A DNA stretch of 64,000 bases from JACDCA01 sp040881785. Lineage in GTDB: Bacteria; Acidobacteriota; Vicinamibacteria; Vicinamibacterales; 2-12-FULL-66-21. Under the pieces are notes generated by a model, which saw nothing but the letters and a program-made list of their open reading frames with translations, was not told where the DNA came from and ran no database searches. Numbering within the stretch: the first letter of the stretch is position 1; each line of letters starts with the position of its first letter. The position numbers and the translations under genes were made by a program. The stretch lies in contig JBBECO010000221.1 of assembly GCA_040881785.1 (NCBI GenBank), positions 1 to 64,000 on the forward strand, given 5' to 3'. Shown here in pieces: positions 43,019 to 51,438 of the stretch.

Positions 43019-43522
43019 ATGAAGAAGAAGGTGGTCGTCAACGACCGCATGCAGCAAGGCTACGTCTACTGGCGCACCGAGCCGGTCGGCCGGCACTTCG
43101 CGCCAGCCTTCGCGCCGGAGCTGACGCCGGGGCAACTGCTGAAGCTCGGCGTCTTCGGCGGGAAGTACATGACCGACTGCCGGACCGAATTCCCGAAGGC
43201 CTGGTTCGCCGGCGCCAGGCTGTGCGCCGAGCGGCACGACCCGCGCCTGAACTGTTTCGGCGTCAACGCGTCGCAGTCGCTCGCGACCTGGCGTCGCAGC
43301 GGGTGGATCCACCCGCAGGATCCGCGCGGGTGGTTCCAGTGGTACTGCCGCTACTACCTGGGCCGGCGAAGCGCCGACGACGTGCGGCAGATTCGACGAT
43401 GGCGCGCGATTGGACGACACCTGGCGGCCATTCGAAAGAACTGCGAACCAGGCGACCTCGAGTGCCGGAGGAAGCAGCGGCAGGCCGTGCTGCACTGGGC
43501 GTACGACAGCCGAAGGATCTAG
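43019..43522 (+). CDS. Conserved hypothetical protein
   Basis: A 167-residue basic, Trp- and Arg-rich protein (VVVNDRMQQGYVYWRTEPVG; LGVFGGKYMTDCRTEFP; WIHPQDPRGWFQWYCRYYLG; IRKNCEPGDLECRRKQRQA). The dense motif content and Cys pairs suggest a conserved globular fold, possibly nucleic-acid binding, but I recognise no named family. ATG 43019 is chosen; a GTG three codons earlier is possible. It ends seven bases before the LOV-phosphatase gene and is probably co-transcribed with it. Confidence 0.65.
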   Translation: MKKKVVVNDRMQQGYVYWRTEPVGRHFAPAFAPELTPGQLLKLGVFGGKYMTDCRTEFPKAWFAGARLCAERHDPRLNCFGVNASQSLATWRRSGWIHPQDPRGWFQWYCRYYLGRRSADDVRQIRRWRAIGRHLAAIRKNCEPGDLECRRKQRQAVLHWAYDSRRI

Positions 43523-43529
43523 GAAGGAC

Positions 43530-44750
43530 ATGCCGGAACCACGCGACGCGTCGGTGGCCGCCCGCCTTCAGGAACAGGCGCTGGCGGAGCAGCTCGCGCT
43601 CAAGGACCGCGCGCTGGACGTCGCGGCCGAGGGCATCACTATTGTCGACGCGCGGCTGCCCGATCGACCGCTGATTTACGCCAACGACGGATTCGAACGC
43701 CTGACAGGCTACCCGGTCGGCGAGGTGCTGGGCAGAAACTGCCGGTTCCTGCAGGGCCCCGACAGCGCTCCGACAGCGGTCGCGGAGATTCGCGCCGCCA
43801 TCGCCGAGCAGCGCGAGTGCATCGTTGAGATCCTGAACTACCGGCGAGATGGCAGCCAGTTCTGGAACCGGCTCTCGATCACCCCTGTTCGCGACGAGTC
43901 AGGCGTGGTCACCCACTACATCGGGATCCAGTCGGATGTGACCGCGCGCCGCGAGGCCGAGCACGGGCTGCGGCGCGCGAAGGCGGCGCTGGACCACGAC
44001 CTCAAGCTTGCGGCGCGGGTCCAGCAGGCCCTGCTCCCCCCGGCGTCACTTCAGCTCGGAGGTCTGCGCATCGCCCGCGCCATGCGCCCCTGCACCGACC
44101 TGGCCGGCGATGCCGTGGGCGTCGTGGGCCTCCCTCATGGCCATGTGGGGCTCTACATGCTCGACGTCAGCGGCCATGGCGTAGGAGCAGCGCTCCTGTC
44201 GTTCACGCTGAACCACATGCTGTCGCCCACTGCGGAGGGGGCGCTCCTCATCGAGGACACGGGACAGGGGCTTGATGTCGTGGCACCGTCTCGCGTGGCC
44301 GAGCGCCTCAACCGGCAGTTTCCCATGGACCGGACGCGGCAGTACTTCACACTCGTCTACGGCGTCTTCGACCCGGCGCACGGGCGTTTCAGTTACGTCA
44401 TGGCCGGTCATCCAGCGCCGATCGTGCTGCCCCGGATCGGACCGCCAGCGCCCCTCCACGGCCGCGGGCTTCCAATCGGCATGATCGAGCACGCGACCTT
44501 CGATGATGAAGCAGTAACCCTCCAGCCCGGAGACCGTCTCTACTTCTATACCGACGGCGTCATCGAGGCGCTGAACGGGTCGGAGCAGGAGTTCGGCCAC
44601 GCGCGGCTGATGACCGAGATCGATCGGCTGCGAGACCATCCGCTGCGGCGAGGACTCGACGTCATCGCGGACATCATCACAGACTGGTCGGGCGGTCAGT
44701 TAGGGGACGACGTGTCGCTGCTCGCGATCGAGCGGACCGAGGAGGTCTGA
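43530..44750 (+). CDS. LOV-domain photoreceptor fused to PP2C/SpoIIE phosphatase
   Basis: A 406-residue protein. Residues ~25-140 are a PAS/LOV domain with the flavin-adduct motif GRNCRFLQG (reactive Cys71), then NYRRDGSQFWNRLSITPVRD and YIGIQSDVTARREAE. A short coiled linker leads to a PP2C SpoIIE/RsbU domain (~170-404) with DLAGDAVGVVGLPHGHVGLY, MLDVSGHGVGAALLS, LVYGVFDPAHGRFSYVMAGH, YTDGVIEA and GDDVSLLAI metal/active-site motifs. Blue light should form a cysteinyl-FMN adduct and change phosphatase activity toward an anti-sigma antagonist. AGGAAGG precedes ATG 43530. RsbRD-type kinases lie just upstream. Confidence 0.85.
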   Translation: MPEPRDASVAARLQEQALAEQLALKDRALDVAAEGITIVDARLPDRPLIYANDGFERLTGYPVGEVLGRNCRFLQGPDSAPTAVAEIRAAIAEQRECIVEILNYRRDGSQFWNRLSITPVRDESGVVTHYIGIQSDVTARREAEHGLRRAKAALDHDLKLAARVQQALLPPASLQLGGLRIARAMRPCTDLAGDAVGVVGLPHGHVGLYMLDVSGHGVGAALLSFTLNHMLSPTAEGALLIEDTGQGLDVVAPSRVAERLNRQFPMDRTRQYFTLVYGVFDPAHGRFSYVMAGHPAPIVLPRIGPPAPLHGRGLPIGMIEHATFDDEAVTLQPGDRLYFYTDGVIEALNGSEQEFGHARLMTEIDRLRDHPLRRGLDVIADIITDWSGGQLGDDVSLLAIERTEEV

Positions 44751-44885
44751 CACAATTCCTGGCGATGCTCTCTTATCAGCCTGCTTCAAGTCGTTGATTA
44801 CATCGGCGATCCAGTCCGCCCGAAAGGTCGCCGACGTGTGCGATAATCACTGGTCGACCGCTCGCAATTTGTTGGATTTCTAAAC

Positions 44886-44975
44886 GGAGAGATGTCCGAG
44901 TGGTTGAAGGAGCACGCTTGGAAAGCGTGTGTAGGGGAAACTCTACCGAGGGTTCGAATCCCTCTCTCTCCGCCA
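44886..44975 (+). tRNA. tRNA-Ser (anticodon GGA)
   Basis: The acceptor stem GGAGAGA (44886-44892) pairs with TCTCTCC (44965-44971), followed by discriminator G and encoded CCA (44973-44975). The anticodon stem CACGC/GCGTG encloses the loop TTGGAAA, giving anticodon GGA. A long variable arm (GTAGGGGAAACTCTACC region) and the TTCGAATC T-loop fit a class II serine tRNA. The 3' end is duplicated at 49907-49927. Confidence 0.95.
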
Positions 44976-44976
44976 G
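44956..44976 (+). repeat. Putative attL: 3' end of tRNA-Ser
   Basis: The 21 bp from the T-loop to just after CCA (starts GAATCCCTCTCTCTCC, ends GCCAG) recur exactly at 49907-49927 in the same orientation. Integrases commonly use tRNA 3' ends as attachment sites and restore the tRNA on one side. Confidence 0.7.
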
Positions 44977-45252
44977 TTACTTCTCGCTATTTTTCTTCAG
45001 CATTTCGCACGAAATCGCCAAGACTCGGATTCTCGCTGCCATCTCGTCACTGGTGCGCAGAAATGCGGAGCAGTTCTGTGGTTTCTCAGGCCGAAATCGC
45101 CCGAGTGACATCTCCGCGTGACATTCCGTCAGGGCAGGCCACGGTTCGGGGGCGCAGCGAGGTTGCCCGGAAGCACTCGACGCCACCACGCAACGGCCCG
45201 CCATGGTTGCGCCGCGCACGCGGCCATCGCCAGCTGGTCGACGAGCCGGTGG

Positions 45253-46224
45253 TTACGACGATTCGGAAGCCTTCTGCTTCTTCCTCAATGCCCTCCGTGC
45301 GGCCCAGTACTTCTTCATGCGCGCTGACACCGCTCGTCGCTTCGCCGCTGTCATGAACGGTTTCCCAGCGCGGAGTTTGCGTGCGGGCTTTCTCAGTTTC
45401 GCCGGCCCGGCACACGTCGTCCGCTTGAACGCTTCTTCCGAGTTCAGCCCAGTCGACCCCTTCGTGGTGATCTTGCTCGCTGCGGTGCGTTTTGACGATG
45501 TTGCCGGAGCCATCTCGATGCCGAATATCCCCGAGAGATCATCACTGTCGAGCACCTTCGCGCCGGTTGGCCCCTTGTGCGTCTTCGGGAGATCGGCTCC
45601 GGCCTTCGCAAGCAAGTCCTGCTGATCGACCTTGCGGAGCGTGAACAGCAACTCAGGCTGATGGTCTAGCCGCGCGCCGATGCCGTACAGCACGGCGGCC
45701 ACGTGCTTGCACATCGATGCCCAGTCCGGACAACTGCACGTGAAAGTGATTTCCTTCGGTGACGGAAACAGCCCCGTCTTCTCCTCGCAGAGACGCGTCA
45801 TGACGCCCTTCGAGAAGCGCCCCTGAAGCAACTCGACCAACGAGTCGATGGCGCCCGCGCAATCCTTGCAGATCGCGCTCCAGCGTGTTCGCGGCACCGG
45901 CGCAACCGTCACCTTCACGTCGTACATCGTCGACCCGCTGACGAGCGCTGTGACGCTGCCCGGCGCGACCTGCAGATCGACCACCGATCCATTGCGCACG
46001 TAGCTCCTGCCGCGCGGCAGCCGATTCGCGAAGTCGCTGTAGCGTTCGAGATTGCCGCACCACGCTTCGCCCCAGAACGTCTCGGCGATCGTGCGGCCCT
46101 CAATCACGACCGGCGATGTCTGACGACCCTTCTTCTTGAGCTTCGCCAGTTCGCGCGCCGCCTGAGCCCGCCGGGCGCCGACGGAGACGTAGGGCCTGAA
46201 GCCGTAGTAGTCGTAGTAAGCCAT
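45253..46224 (-). CDS. SWIM zinc-finger protein
   Basis: A 323-residue protein. Residues ~1-130 form a conserved N-terminal region (YYGFRPYVSVGARRAQAARE; ETFWGEAWCGNLERYSDFAN; RLPRGRSYVRNGSVVDLQV). The SWIM motif C-x-C-xn-C-x-H is TCSCPDWASMCKHVAAVLY. The C-terminal ~100 residues are Lys/Arg-rich and low complexity (KRRAVSARMKKYWAARRAL), likely binding nucleic acid. ATG 46224 lies two bases after the SNF2 gene stop, so the two are coupled. SWIM proteins next to SNF2 helicases are a recurrent bacterial pair of unproven function. Here the pair follows a HEPN-MNT module in one operon. Confidence 0.85.
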   Translation of the reverse strand: MAYYDYYGFRPYVSVGARRAQAARELAKLKKKGRQTSPVVIEGRTIAETFWGEAWCGNLERYSDFANRLPRGRSYVRNGSVVDLQVAPGSVTALVSGSTMYDVKVTVAPVPRTRWSAICKDCAGAIDSLVELLQGRFSKGVMTRLCEEKTGLFPSPKEITFTCSCPDWASMCKHVAAVLYGIGARLDHQPELLFTLRKVDQQDLLAKAGADLPKTHKGPTGAKVLDSDDLSGIFGIEMAPATSSKRTAASKITTKGSTGLNSEEAFKRTTCAGPAKLRKPARKLRAGKPFMTAAKRRAVSARMKKYWAARRALRKKQKASESS

Positions 46225-46226
46225 CC

Positions 46227-48917
46227 TCACTCCTCGGACGCGGTGTGGAGATCCAGCGCGACGAGCTTCAACAAATCATCGTCTTTCATCTCGGTCAACA
46301 GCATGTCGGCACCGCCTTCAAGGAGATCTTCGGAGAGGCGGCGCTTGGAGTCAATGAGCTGGTCGATCCGCTCCTCAACCGTCCCGCGGCAGACGAACTT
46401 GTGCACGAGCACGTTCTTGGTCTGGCCGATGCGAAACGCGCGGTCTGTGGCCTGATTTTCGACGGCCGGATTCCACCAGCGGTCGAAGTGCACGACGTGT
46501 GAGGCGGCGGTGAGGTTGAGCCCCGCGCCCCCGGCCTTGAGCGAGACGACGAAGAACGGCACGCGCTCGTCTTCCTGGAACTCGGTCACCAACGACTGTC
46601 GCGTGCGGACCGGTGTCCCACCGTGGAGAACGAGGCCCGGGCGGCCGAAGACGGTTCCGAGAAAGGCAGCCAGGGGCGCGGTCATCTCGCGGAACTGCGT
46701 GAAGACGAGCACTTTCTCCTGCCTGGCCGCGATGACCTCCGCGATTTCGCGCAGTCGGGCCAGCTTGCCGCTGTCGGCCTCGCTCCACGAGCCGTCACCC
46801 AGCCACTGCGAGGGGTGATTGCAGATCTGCTTGAGCCGCATCAGCGACGCGAGCACGACGCCCCGACGCTTCATCCCATCGGCCTCGTCGAGCTCGGCCG
46901 CCAGGTCGGTCACCGACTGCTGATAGAGCGCCGCTTGCTTGCGCGTCAGTTGGCAGAACGCTCTGAGCTCGGTCTTGTCCGGCAGATCCGCGATGACGGA
47001 CTTGTCGGTCTTGAGGCGCCGCAGGATGTACGGACGCACCAGCGCGCGAAGCGGTGCGTACGGGTTGTGCGGTTGCGCCGAGAGGCGTTTTGTGAATGTC
47101 GAGAAGGCTTTCCCGGATCCCAGGAGGCCGGGGTTGATGAAGTCGAAGATCGACCACAGATCGCCAAGGCGGTTCTCTACAGGCGTTCCGCTGAGCGCCA
47201 TGCGCGCCTGCGCATCGATCTGCTTGGCGGCCCGCGTCTGTTTCGCGCCAGGTGTCTTGATCGCCTGCGCTTCGTCCAGGATGGCGAGGCGCCACGGCAT
47301 GGCGAGCAATGCGGGCACGCGCAGGAGCGATCCGTAGCTGGTGATGACCAGGTCGACGGTGGCGATGCGGTCGCGATCGAGCGTCTTCAATTCGGCGGTG
47401 GTCATTGCTGAGGGGTGCACGACGATCGCCGTGAGGGTCGGCGCGAAGCGTTCGATCTCGGCGGTCCAATTCGCCAGCAGCGACGCCGGCGCGACCAGAA
47501 GGCTCGTGCGCCGCGTCTCATCAGGGGCCGCTCGCGTTCGCAGCACCAGCAGCAGCGCCAGCACCTGCATCGTCTTGCCCAGCCCCATGTCGTCGGCGAG
47601 GCACGCGCCCAGCCCGAGGCTGGACAGCAGGTGCAGCCAGCGCACGCCGGCCTGCTGATAGGGTCGTAGCGTCGCCTTCAGCGCGGCGCCAGGATCCAGT
47701 TGCGCCAGTTGATCCGGATCGCGAAGGCCGGCGAGCGTCTTTGCCAGCCACGGCCCGGCGACGACGTGTGACCAGTCGGGAGCGCTGTCGGCGACGGTAT
47801 CGCCCGGCACGTGGGCGCCAGAGACGAGGCGCATCGCTTCCCCGAAGGACAGGCCGCCCTTCGCCGCGGCCGCTTCCACGGCTCGGAACTCGTCGAGCAT
47901 CCGGCCGAGTTTCTCGCGGTCGACTTCGACCCACCGTCCGCGCACCAGGTGCAGGCCGTTTGACGCGGCGAGCAGCTGCTCAATCTCCGCCTCGGTCAGC
48001 GGTTCGCCGTCCAGGGTGACGCCCATCTTGAAGTCGAGCAATGCGTCCTTGCCGAGGCCTGAAGGCGCCTTGCCTCCGACGGTGCCGGTGACTTGCGGAC
48101 GGGGCGGGCGATTCGCCCGCCATGCGGTCGGCACGCGCACGATGACCCCCGCAGACTCGAGGCGGGGGACATCGGTCAGGAGTTGAAACGCCTCGGTAGG
48201 TGTCCACCGGAGCGGGTGATAGATCTCGCCCGCGTCGACCATCGTCTTCAGCCAGGGACACTCGGCGGCGGCGCGCTGGACGGGCAGGAGCAGCGAGAGC
48301 AGCCGTGACTTGTTGGCAGCGCCTGCGTATTCGCTCAGTGCGCGGCCGAGCGGCAGGTGCTGCGCCTGGGCGCGCGCTGACAGTTGTGGCGTGTAGGTCG
48401 CCAGAAACGCGAACGGCGCCTCATCGTCTTTGCGGTTCTCAGCGAGGTTGAAGTGGACGCGGCCGACGAGATGCCACGCCGGGTTTTTGTGCTGCAGAAA
48501 GGCCTGAACCGACGTCTTCGACTCGGCGAGCTCGGATCGAAACGCTTCGGCGATTTCAGTCCAGAGCGTTTCGAGGACCGAGGCCGTCAAGTACTCGGCG
48601 CCGTCCATCGGCGGCGCGGCCGCGGCGAGCGCCTCGAGCTCGCCGAGAGGGGGCGCTGGTATTGGCGCGTGGTCCGCATCGAGATCGGGGTGCGTGCAGA
48701 TGGTCGTCACGAACCGCGCGGCGAAGTCGCGCCAGTAACTGACGCCTGCCGGAAGCGCGGTCCCGATCTCGCCAGCGCCGAGTTCGAGCAACCCGTGACC
48801 CGAGCCACGAGCGAACGCGCCTTCGAGCGTGCGCCACAGGGCGGCCGGCGGTTGGGGTGCGTCTTCTGCGCCAGTCCACAGCAGGTGGCCGCGCGGGGTG
48901 AGTGCGAGCGACGGCAC
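46227..48917 (-). CDS. SNF2-family DEAD/DEAH-like helicase
   Basis: An 896-residue superfamily 2 ATPase. The N-terminal ~400 residues are a SNF2-associated bacterial domain. The motor has LRPYQQAGVRWLHLLSSLGL, Walker A DDMGLGKTMQ (~residue 440), APASLLANW, Walker B LDEAQAIK, LSGTPVENRLGDLWSIFDF, and in lobe 2 VFTQFREMTAPL, SLKAGGAGLNLTAASHVVHF and RAFRIGQTKNV. It should translocate on duplex DNA or remodel protein-DNA complexes. It starts at GTG 48917, 26 bp after hepT, with AGGCGAG upstream. The coding density and tight order suggest it is expressed with the toxin-antitoxin-like pair. Confidence 0.9.
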   Translation of the reverse strand: MPSLALTPRGHLLWTGAEDAPQPPAALWRTLEGAFARGSGHGLLELGAGEIGTALPAGVSYWRDFAARFVTTICTHPDLDADHAPIPAPPLGELEALAAAAPPMDGAEYLTASVLETLWTEIAEAFRSELAESKTSVQAFLQHKNPAWHLVGRVHFNLAENRKDDEAPFAFLATYTPQLSARAQAQHLPLGRALSEYAGAANKSRLLSLLLPVQRAAAECPWLKTMVDAGEIYHPLRWTPTEAFQLLTDVPRLESAGVIVRVPTAWRANRPPRPQVTGTVGGKAPSGLGKDALLDFKMGVTLDGEPLTEAEIEQLLAASNGLHLVRGRWVEVDREKLGRMLDEFRAVEAAAAKGGLSFGEAMRLVSGAHVPGDTVADSAPDWSHVVAGPWLAKTLAGLRDPDQLAQLDPGAALKATLRPYQQAGVRWLHLLSSLGLGACLADDMGLGKTMQVLALLLVLRTRAAPDETRRTSLLVAPASLLANWTAEIERFAPTLTAIVVHPSAMTTAELKTLDRDRIATVDLVITSYGSLLRVPALLAMPWRLAILDEAQAIKTPGAKQTRAAKQIDAQARMALSGTPVENRLGDLWSIFDFINPGLLGSGKAFSTFTKRLSAQPHNPYAPLRALVRPYILRRLKTDKSVIADLPDKTELRAFCQLTRKQAALYQQSVTDLAAELDEADGMKRRGVVLASLMRLKQICNHPSQWLGDGSWSEADSGKLARLREIAEVIAARQEKVLVFTQFREMTAPLAAFLGTVFGRPGLVLHGGTPVRTRQSLVTEFQEDERVPFFVVSLKAGGAGLNLTAASHVVHFDRWWNPAVENQATDRAFRIGQTKNVLVHKFVCRGTVEERIDQLIDSKRRLSEDLLEGGADMLLTEMKDDDLLKLVALDLHTASEE

Positions 48918-48943
48918 GGGGATGGTCTCGCCTGACCCGATTG

Positions 48944-49297
48944 CTATGGGTTCGGCGTCGGAGGGAGCAGAGTATCAAGCTGGCCGATCAGCTCAGGAAT
49001 CCGCCGGGTCGCAACCAGCCAGATGCGGTCTTGGCTGATCTCTCCGTAGTCATGGGCCAGCACGTTACGCTGCGAGATAATCTGTTGCCAAGGAATCTCC
49101 GAATGCTGCGCTTTGAAGGCCGGAGACACCAGGCGTGCCGCCTCACCGATGATCTCAACAGCACGTTCGACCGCCAGCTGCAGCTTGCGGTCGCGAAGAT
49201 ATTCATCAAGCGCGACGCCGGCCGTGAAATCGCGAATGGTGCGCGCCGCGTCGAGCATGTCCCATACGCAGCCGGCGTCGCGGTCCTCAGGCCGCAT
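48944..49297 (-). CDS. HepT-like HEPN RNase toxin
   Basis: A 117-residue all-helical DUF86/HEPN protein (VWDMLDAARTIRDFTAGVAL; AVEIIGEAARLVSPAF). The catalytic/AMPylation motif R-x4-H-x-Y is present as RNVLAHDY. In type VII toxin-antitoxin pairs, HepT cleaves RNA and is silenced by MntA-mediated AMPylation of that Tyr. The start ATG 49297 lies inside the end of mntA (11-bp overlap), the usual coupled arrangement. It is the second gene of the tRNA-Ser cassette operon. Confidence 0.85.
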   Translation of the reverse strand: MRPEDRDAGCVWDMLDAARTIRDFTAGVALDEYLRDRKLQLAVERAVEIIGEAARLVSPAFKAQHSEIPWQQIISQRNVLAHDYGEISQDRIWLVATRRIPELIGQLDTLLPPTPNP

Positions 49298-49589
49298 ACA
49301 GGACCTGTTTGGATTTCAGAATCGCGGCGCGCCGATACGGGTTCCGCAAGCCAGCCTCCTCGACGAGATCCACAGATCGTCCGAGGAGAGCGGCCAGCTC
49401 TTCCCGCATCGTCACCAAATCAAAGAGGCTCCATCCTGCGCCCACTTCAAATGACACGAGGACGTCGATGTCGCTGTCTGGGCGAAAGTCCTCCCGCACG
49501 ACCGATCCAAATAACGACATTTCGGCGATCTTCCACCGGCGGCAGAATCCCGCGATGCGGTCGTTCGAAACAGTCAGATGCGGGTTCGC
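49287..49589 (-). CDS. MntA-like minimal nucleotidyltransferase antitoxin
   Basis: A ~100-residue MNT protein. The nucleotidyltransferase signature G-S-x10-D-x-D is complete in MSLFGSVVREDFRPDSDIDV. The downstream Asp lies in GRSVDLVEEAGL. It should transfer AMP from ATP to the HepT tyrosine. The start is GTG 49589, with GAGGAA just upstream; no earlier ATG fits the family length, although the frame is open further upstream. It is the first gene of the operon, so its promoter should lie in 49590-49700. Confidence 0.85.
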   Translation of the reverse strand, partial: ANPHLTVSNDRIAGFCRRWKIAEMSLFGSVVREDFRPDSDIDVLVSFEVGAGWSLFDLVTMREELAALLGRSVDLVEEAGLRNPYRRAAILKSKQVLYAA

Positions 49590-49906
49590 CACAGGTTCCT
49601 CGCTTCGTATTCTGGCACAGCTCGAGCGGACTGTGTCGGCGCGACGTCGCATCCCCAAATCGCCTCCGTCGCGCTGGAGCTTCGGAGTCGATCGGCAGGA
49701 GTTTCCACGAAGGAACCTCACAAAGATGCCTGCGGAAACGCGCTCCGGCGAGTGACACTTCGAGTGTCATCGCACTGGCAAAGCCCGAAAACGGAAGCAA
49801 ACGGATGAAGGCCGGCGAAAGAGTCCGAAAACGCCAAATCGCTGGCGTCGAGAGACTTGTGCCAAAAAGGCCAGTCTTTGTTGGATCTTCTCGATGCGTG
49901 TTCATG
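49590..49906. other. Promoter-side end of the tRNA-Ser cassette
   Basis: About 317 bases upstream of mntA and inside the right-hand direct repeat. Frames on both strands are open but show no family-like sequence. The stretch 49750-49810 is less GC-rich than average (GCCCGAAAACGGAAGCAAAC). It may carry the operon promoter; no box is convincing. Confidence 0.4.
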
Positions 49907-49927
49907 GAATCCCTCTCTCTCCGCCAG
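49907..49927 (+). repeat. Putative attR: copy of the tRNA-Ser 3' end
   Basis: An exact 21-bp copy of 44956-44976. The bases before it do not form the rest of a tRNA, so it is a site duplication and not a second tRNA gene. Confidence 0.7.
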
Positions 49928-49931
49928 CCTT

Positions 49932-50017
49932 CGCTCGCGCTGCGCGCGAGCTTCGGCTAGGCAGGCTGCAGAACGGCTAGCGGGCTGCAGAACCGCTGGG
50001 CCGGCTGCAGAACCGCT
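49932..50017. repeat. Hairpin and three short tandem repeats beside attR
   Basis: GCTCGCG/CGCGAGC form a 7-bp hairpin at 49932-49950. Three copies of GGCTGCAGAAC(C/G)GCT follow at 49964-49978, 49983-49997 and 50003-50017, period 19-20 bp. They are non-coding and lie between the cassette edge and the FGE-like gene. Confidence 0.6.
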
Positions 50018-50087
50018 TGCGGCTTCGGTTGGCAGGCCGCGTGAAGCGAGCGGTCGCGAACTCGGACCCTTCGGACCCCTCGGACCC

Positions 50088-50786
50088 TCAGCCTCGAGCC
50101 ACTCTGAACCCGTAATCGGTGTAGCGGAAGGACGGATCGATGCGGCTGCGCGCCGCGCACCGGCTGATGGTCACCGCGTGCCGCCACGAACCGCCTCGCG
50201 ACGCGCGCCGCACGCCGACGTCCGGCCCGGACGGCTGGTGCGTCGGGGAATCGCGGTAGTAGTCGGCCCCGTACCAGTCCGCGCACCACTCGTGCACGTT
50301 GGCGGCGATGCCGAAGAGGCCGAACGGATTCGGCTCGCCGAGCGTCACGGGCCATGGCCCTTCGAGCGGTCCACGCCCGCCGTCAGGGATCCACGCCGGG
50401 ATCGCATCCCCCCAGGGATAACGACGCCCCTCGACACCGCCCCGCGCCGCGCGCTCCCACTCCGCCTCGCTTGGCAGTCGCTCGACCGCGCCCTCGGACT
50501 CACGCCAGCGGCAGTACGCCTGGCAATCGAACCAGCTCACGCCGACGACAGGACGCTCGGGAATAGTCGAGAAGATCTGCCAGTCCCGCGGAGCGTCGTG
50601 GCCCGTCGCCCGCAGGAACCGCGCGTAGGCGCGGCACGTGACGGGGTACACGGCGAGCTCGAAGGCGTCGATCCACACGTCGTGCACCGGTCGCTCGTCA
50701 TCCGCGCCGTCGTCGCTGCCCATCTGAAACGAGCCCTCGGGGATGCGGACGAAGGCTTCATCCGGTGCGATCAGGTGGTCAGTCAC
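50088..50786 (-). CDS. Formylglycine-generating-enzyme-like (FGE-sulfatase domain) protein
   Basis: A 232-residue SUMF1/FGE-fold protein. Typical segments run in order: FVRIPEGSFQMGSDDG, VWIDAFELAVYPVTCRAYAR, PVVGVSWFDCQAYCRWRESE, LPSEAEWERAARGG, YPWGD, NPFGLFGIAANVHEWCADWY, and RGGSWRHAVTISRCAARSR ending YGFRVAR. The pair of active-site cysteines of true FGE is not evident, so it is more likely one of the many FGE-fold proteins of other function (for example an EgtB-like or regulatory role). It starts at ATG or GTG 50786. It is divergent from the membrane-protein pair. Confidence 0.85.
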   Translation of the reverse strand: MTDHLIAPDEAFVRIPEGSFQMGSDDGADDERPVHDVWIDAFELAVYPVTCRAYARFLRATGHDAPRDWQIFSTIPERPVVGVSWFDCQAYCRWRESEGAVERLPSEAEWERAARGGVEGRRYPWGDAIPAWIPDGGRGPLEGPWPVTLGEPNPFGLFGIAANVHEWCADWYGADYYRDSPTHQPSGPDVGVRRASRGGSWRHAVTISRCAARSRIDPSFRYTDYGFRVARG

Positions 50787-50895
50787 TCCCGCCTATGATC
50801 CCCCGGAACCCCATTCCTGCCCGTTGGACTACAGGTCTCGATTGCTCTACTGTGGGGATTGGGACGGCCGCCTGGCCCGAAGCACAGGAGGTTCC

Positions 50896-51423
50896 ATGTT
50901 GTTCTCGGAACGCAGCATCTGGACGATGCTGCACGGCATCGGATTGGGTGGCGGAGCCCTCATCGCTCTGGCTGCCGCGGTCTTCTACCTCTATGCCGCG
51001 CGCCCGTCCGACCGCGCAGCCGCCCCGCCCGGATCCGGAGCGCTTGCGGGCGCAACGGTGCTGAGCGCCGCGCTGCTCTGGCTCACCGTGATCGTGGGTA
51101 CCTATGTCATCTTCCCGCCGTACCGCGCCGCGCCTCCGCCTGGCGCGACCGATCTGAGCGAATTCCCTCGCGCGCTGATCCTGGCGAGCCCGAGTACGGC
51201 GTGGCTGCACGCCTTTGCGATGGAGAGCAAGGAGCACATCCCCTGGATCGCGTCGATGCTGACGACGGCGGTGGCATTCGTCGCCGTCCGCTACAGGGCG
51301 ACGGTGCTCCAGAACCCCTCGTTGCGGCGGCTGTCGACGGTGCTGCTGACGATCTCGTTCGTGCTGGTCGCGTTCGTGTCGTTGATGGGTGTGTTCGTCA
51401 ACAAGGTGGCCCCCTTGGACTAG
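50896..51423 (+). CDS. Four-helix membrane protein
   Basis: A 175-residue integral membrane protein with helices at about residues 10-33 (GIGLGGGALIALAAAVFYLY), 50-72 (GATVLSAALLWLTVIVGTYV), 110-130 and 150-170 (LLTISFVLVAFVSLMGVFV). AGGAGG precedes ATG 50896. I recognise no named family. Cytochrome- or DUF-type membrane proteins with this layout are common, but no haem ligands are certain. It is followed 15 bp later by another membrane protein. Confidence 0.65.
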   Translation: MLFSERSIWTMLHGIGLGGGALIALAAAVFYLYAARPSDRAAAPPGSGALAGATVLSAALLWLTVIVGTYVIFPPYRAAPPPGATDLSEFPRALILASPSTAWLHAFAMESKEHIPWIASMLTTAVAFVAVRYRATVLQNPSLRRLSTVLLTISFVLVAFVSLMGVFVNKVAPLD

Positions 51424-51438
51424 GCGAGGCGGAGGTTC

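Larger units (their letters stand above)
44956..49927. mobile_element. Putative integrated cassette at tRNA-Ser
   Basis: A 4.95-kb segment is bounded by exact 21-bp direct repeats of the tRNA-Ser 3' end. It contains one minus-strand operon (mntA, hepT, SNF2 helicase, SWIM protein). No integrase, recombinase or transposase is visible inside, so it would be a satellite-type or decayed element, or the repeat could be a leftover of a larger event. The right-hand repeat is followed by other short repeats. Confidence 0.5.

Noticed and set aside
45253..48917. DISARM-type defence system
   Set aside because: SNF2 and SWIM are present, but the methyltransferase, PLD and DUF1998 components that define DISARM are absent.
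49907..49927. Second tRNA gene
   Set aside because: Only the 3' 21 bp of tRNA-Ser are present, with no acceptor 5' strand, D-arm or anticodon arm upstream.
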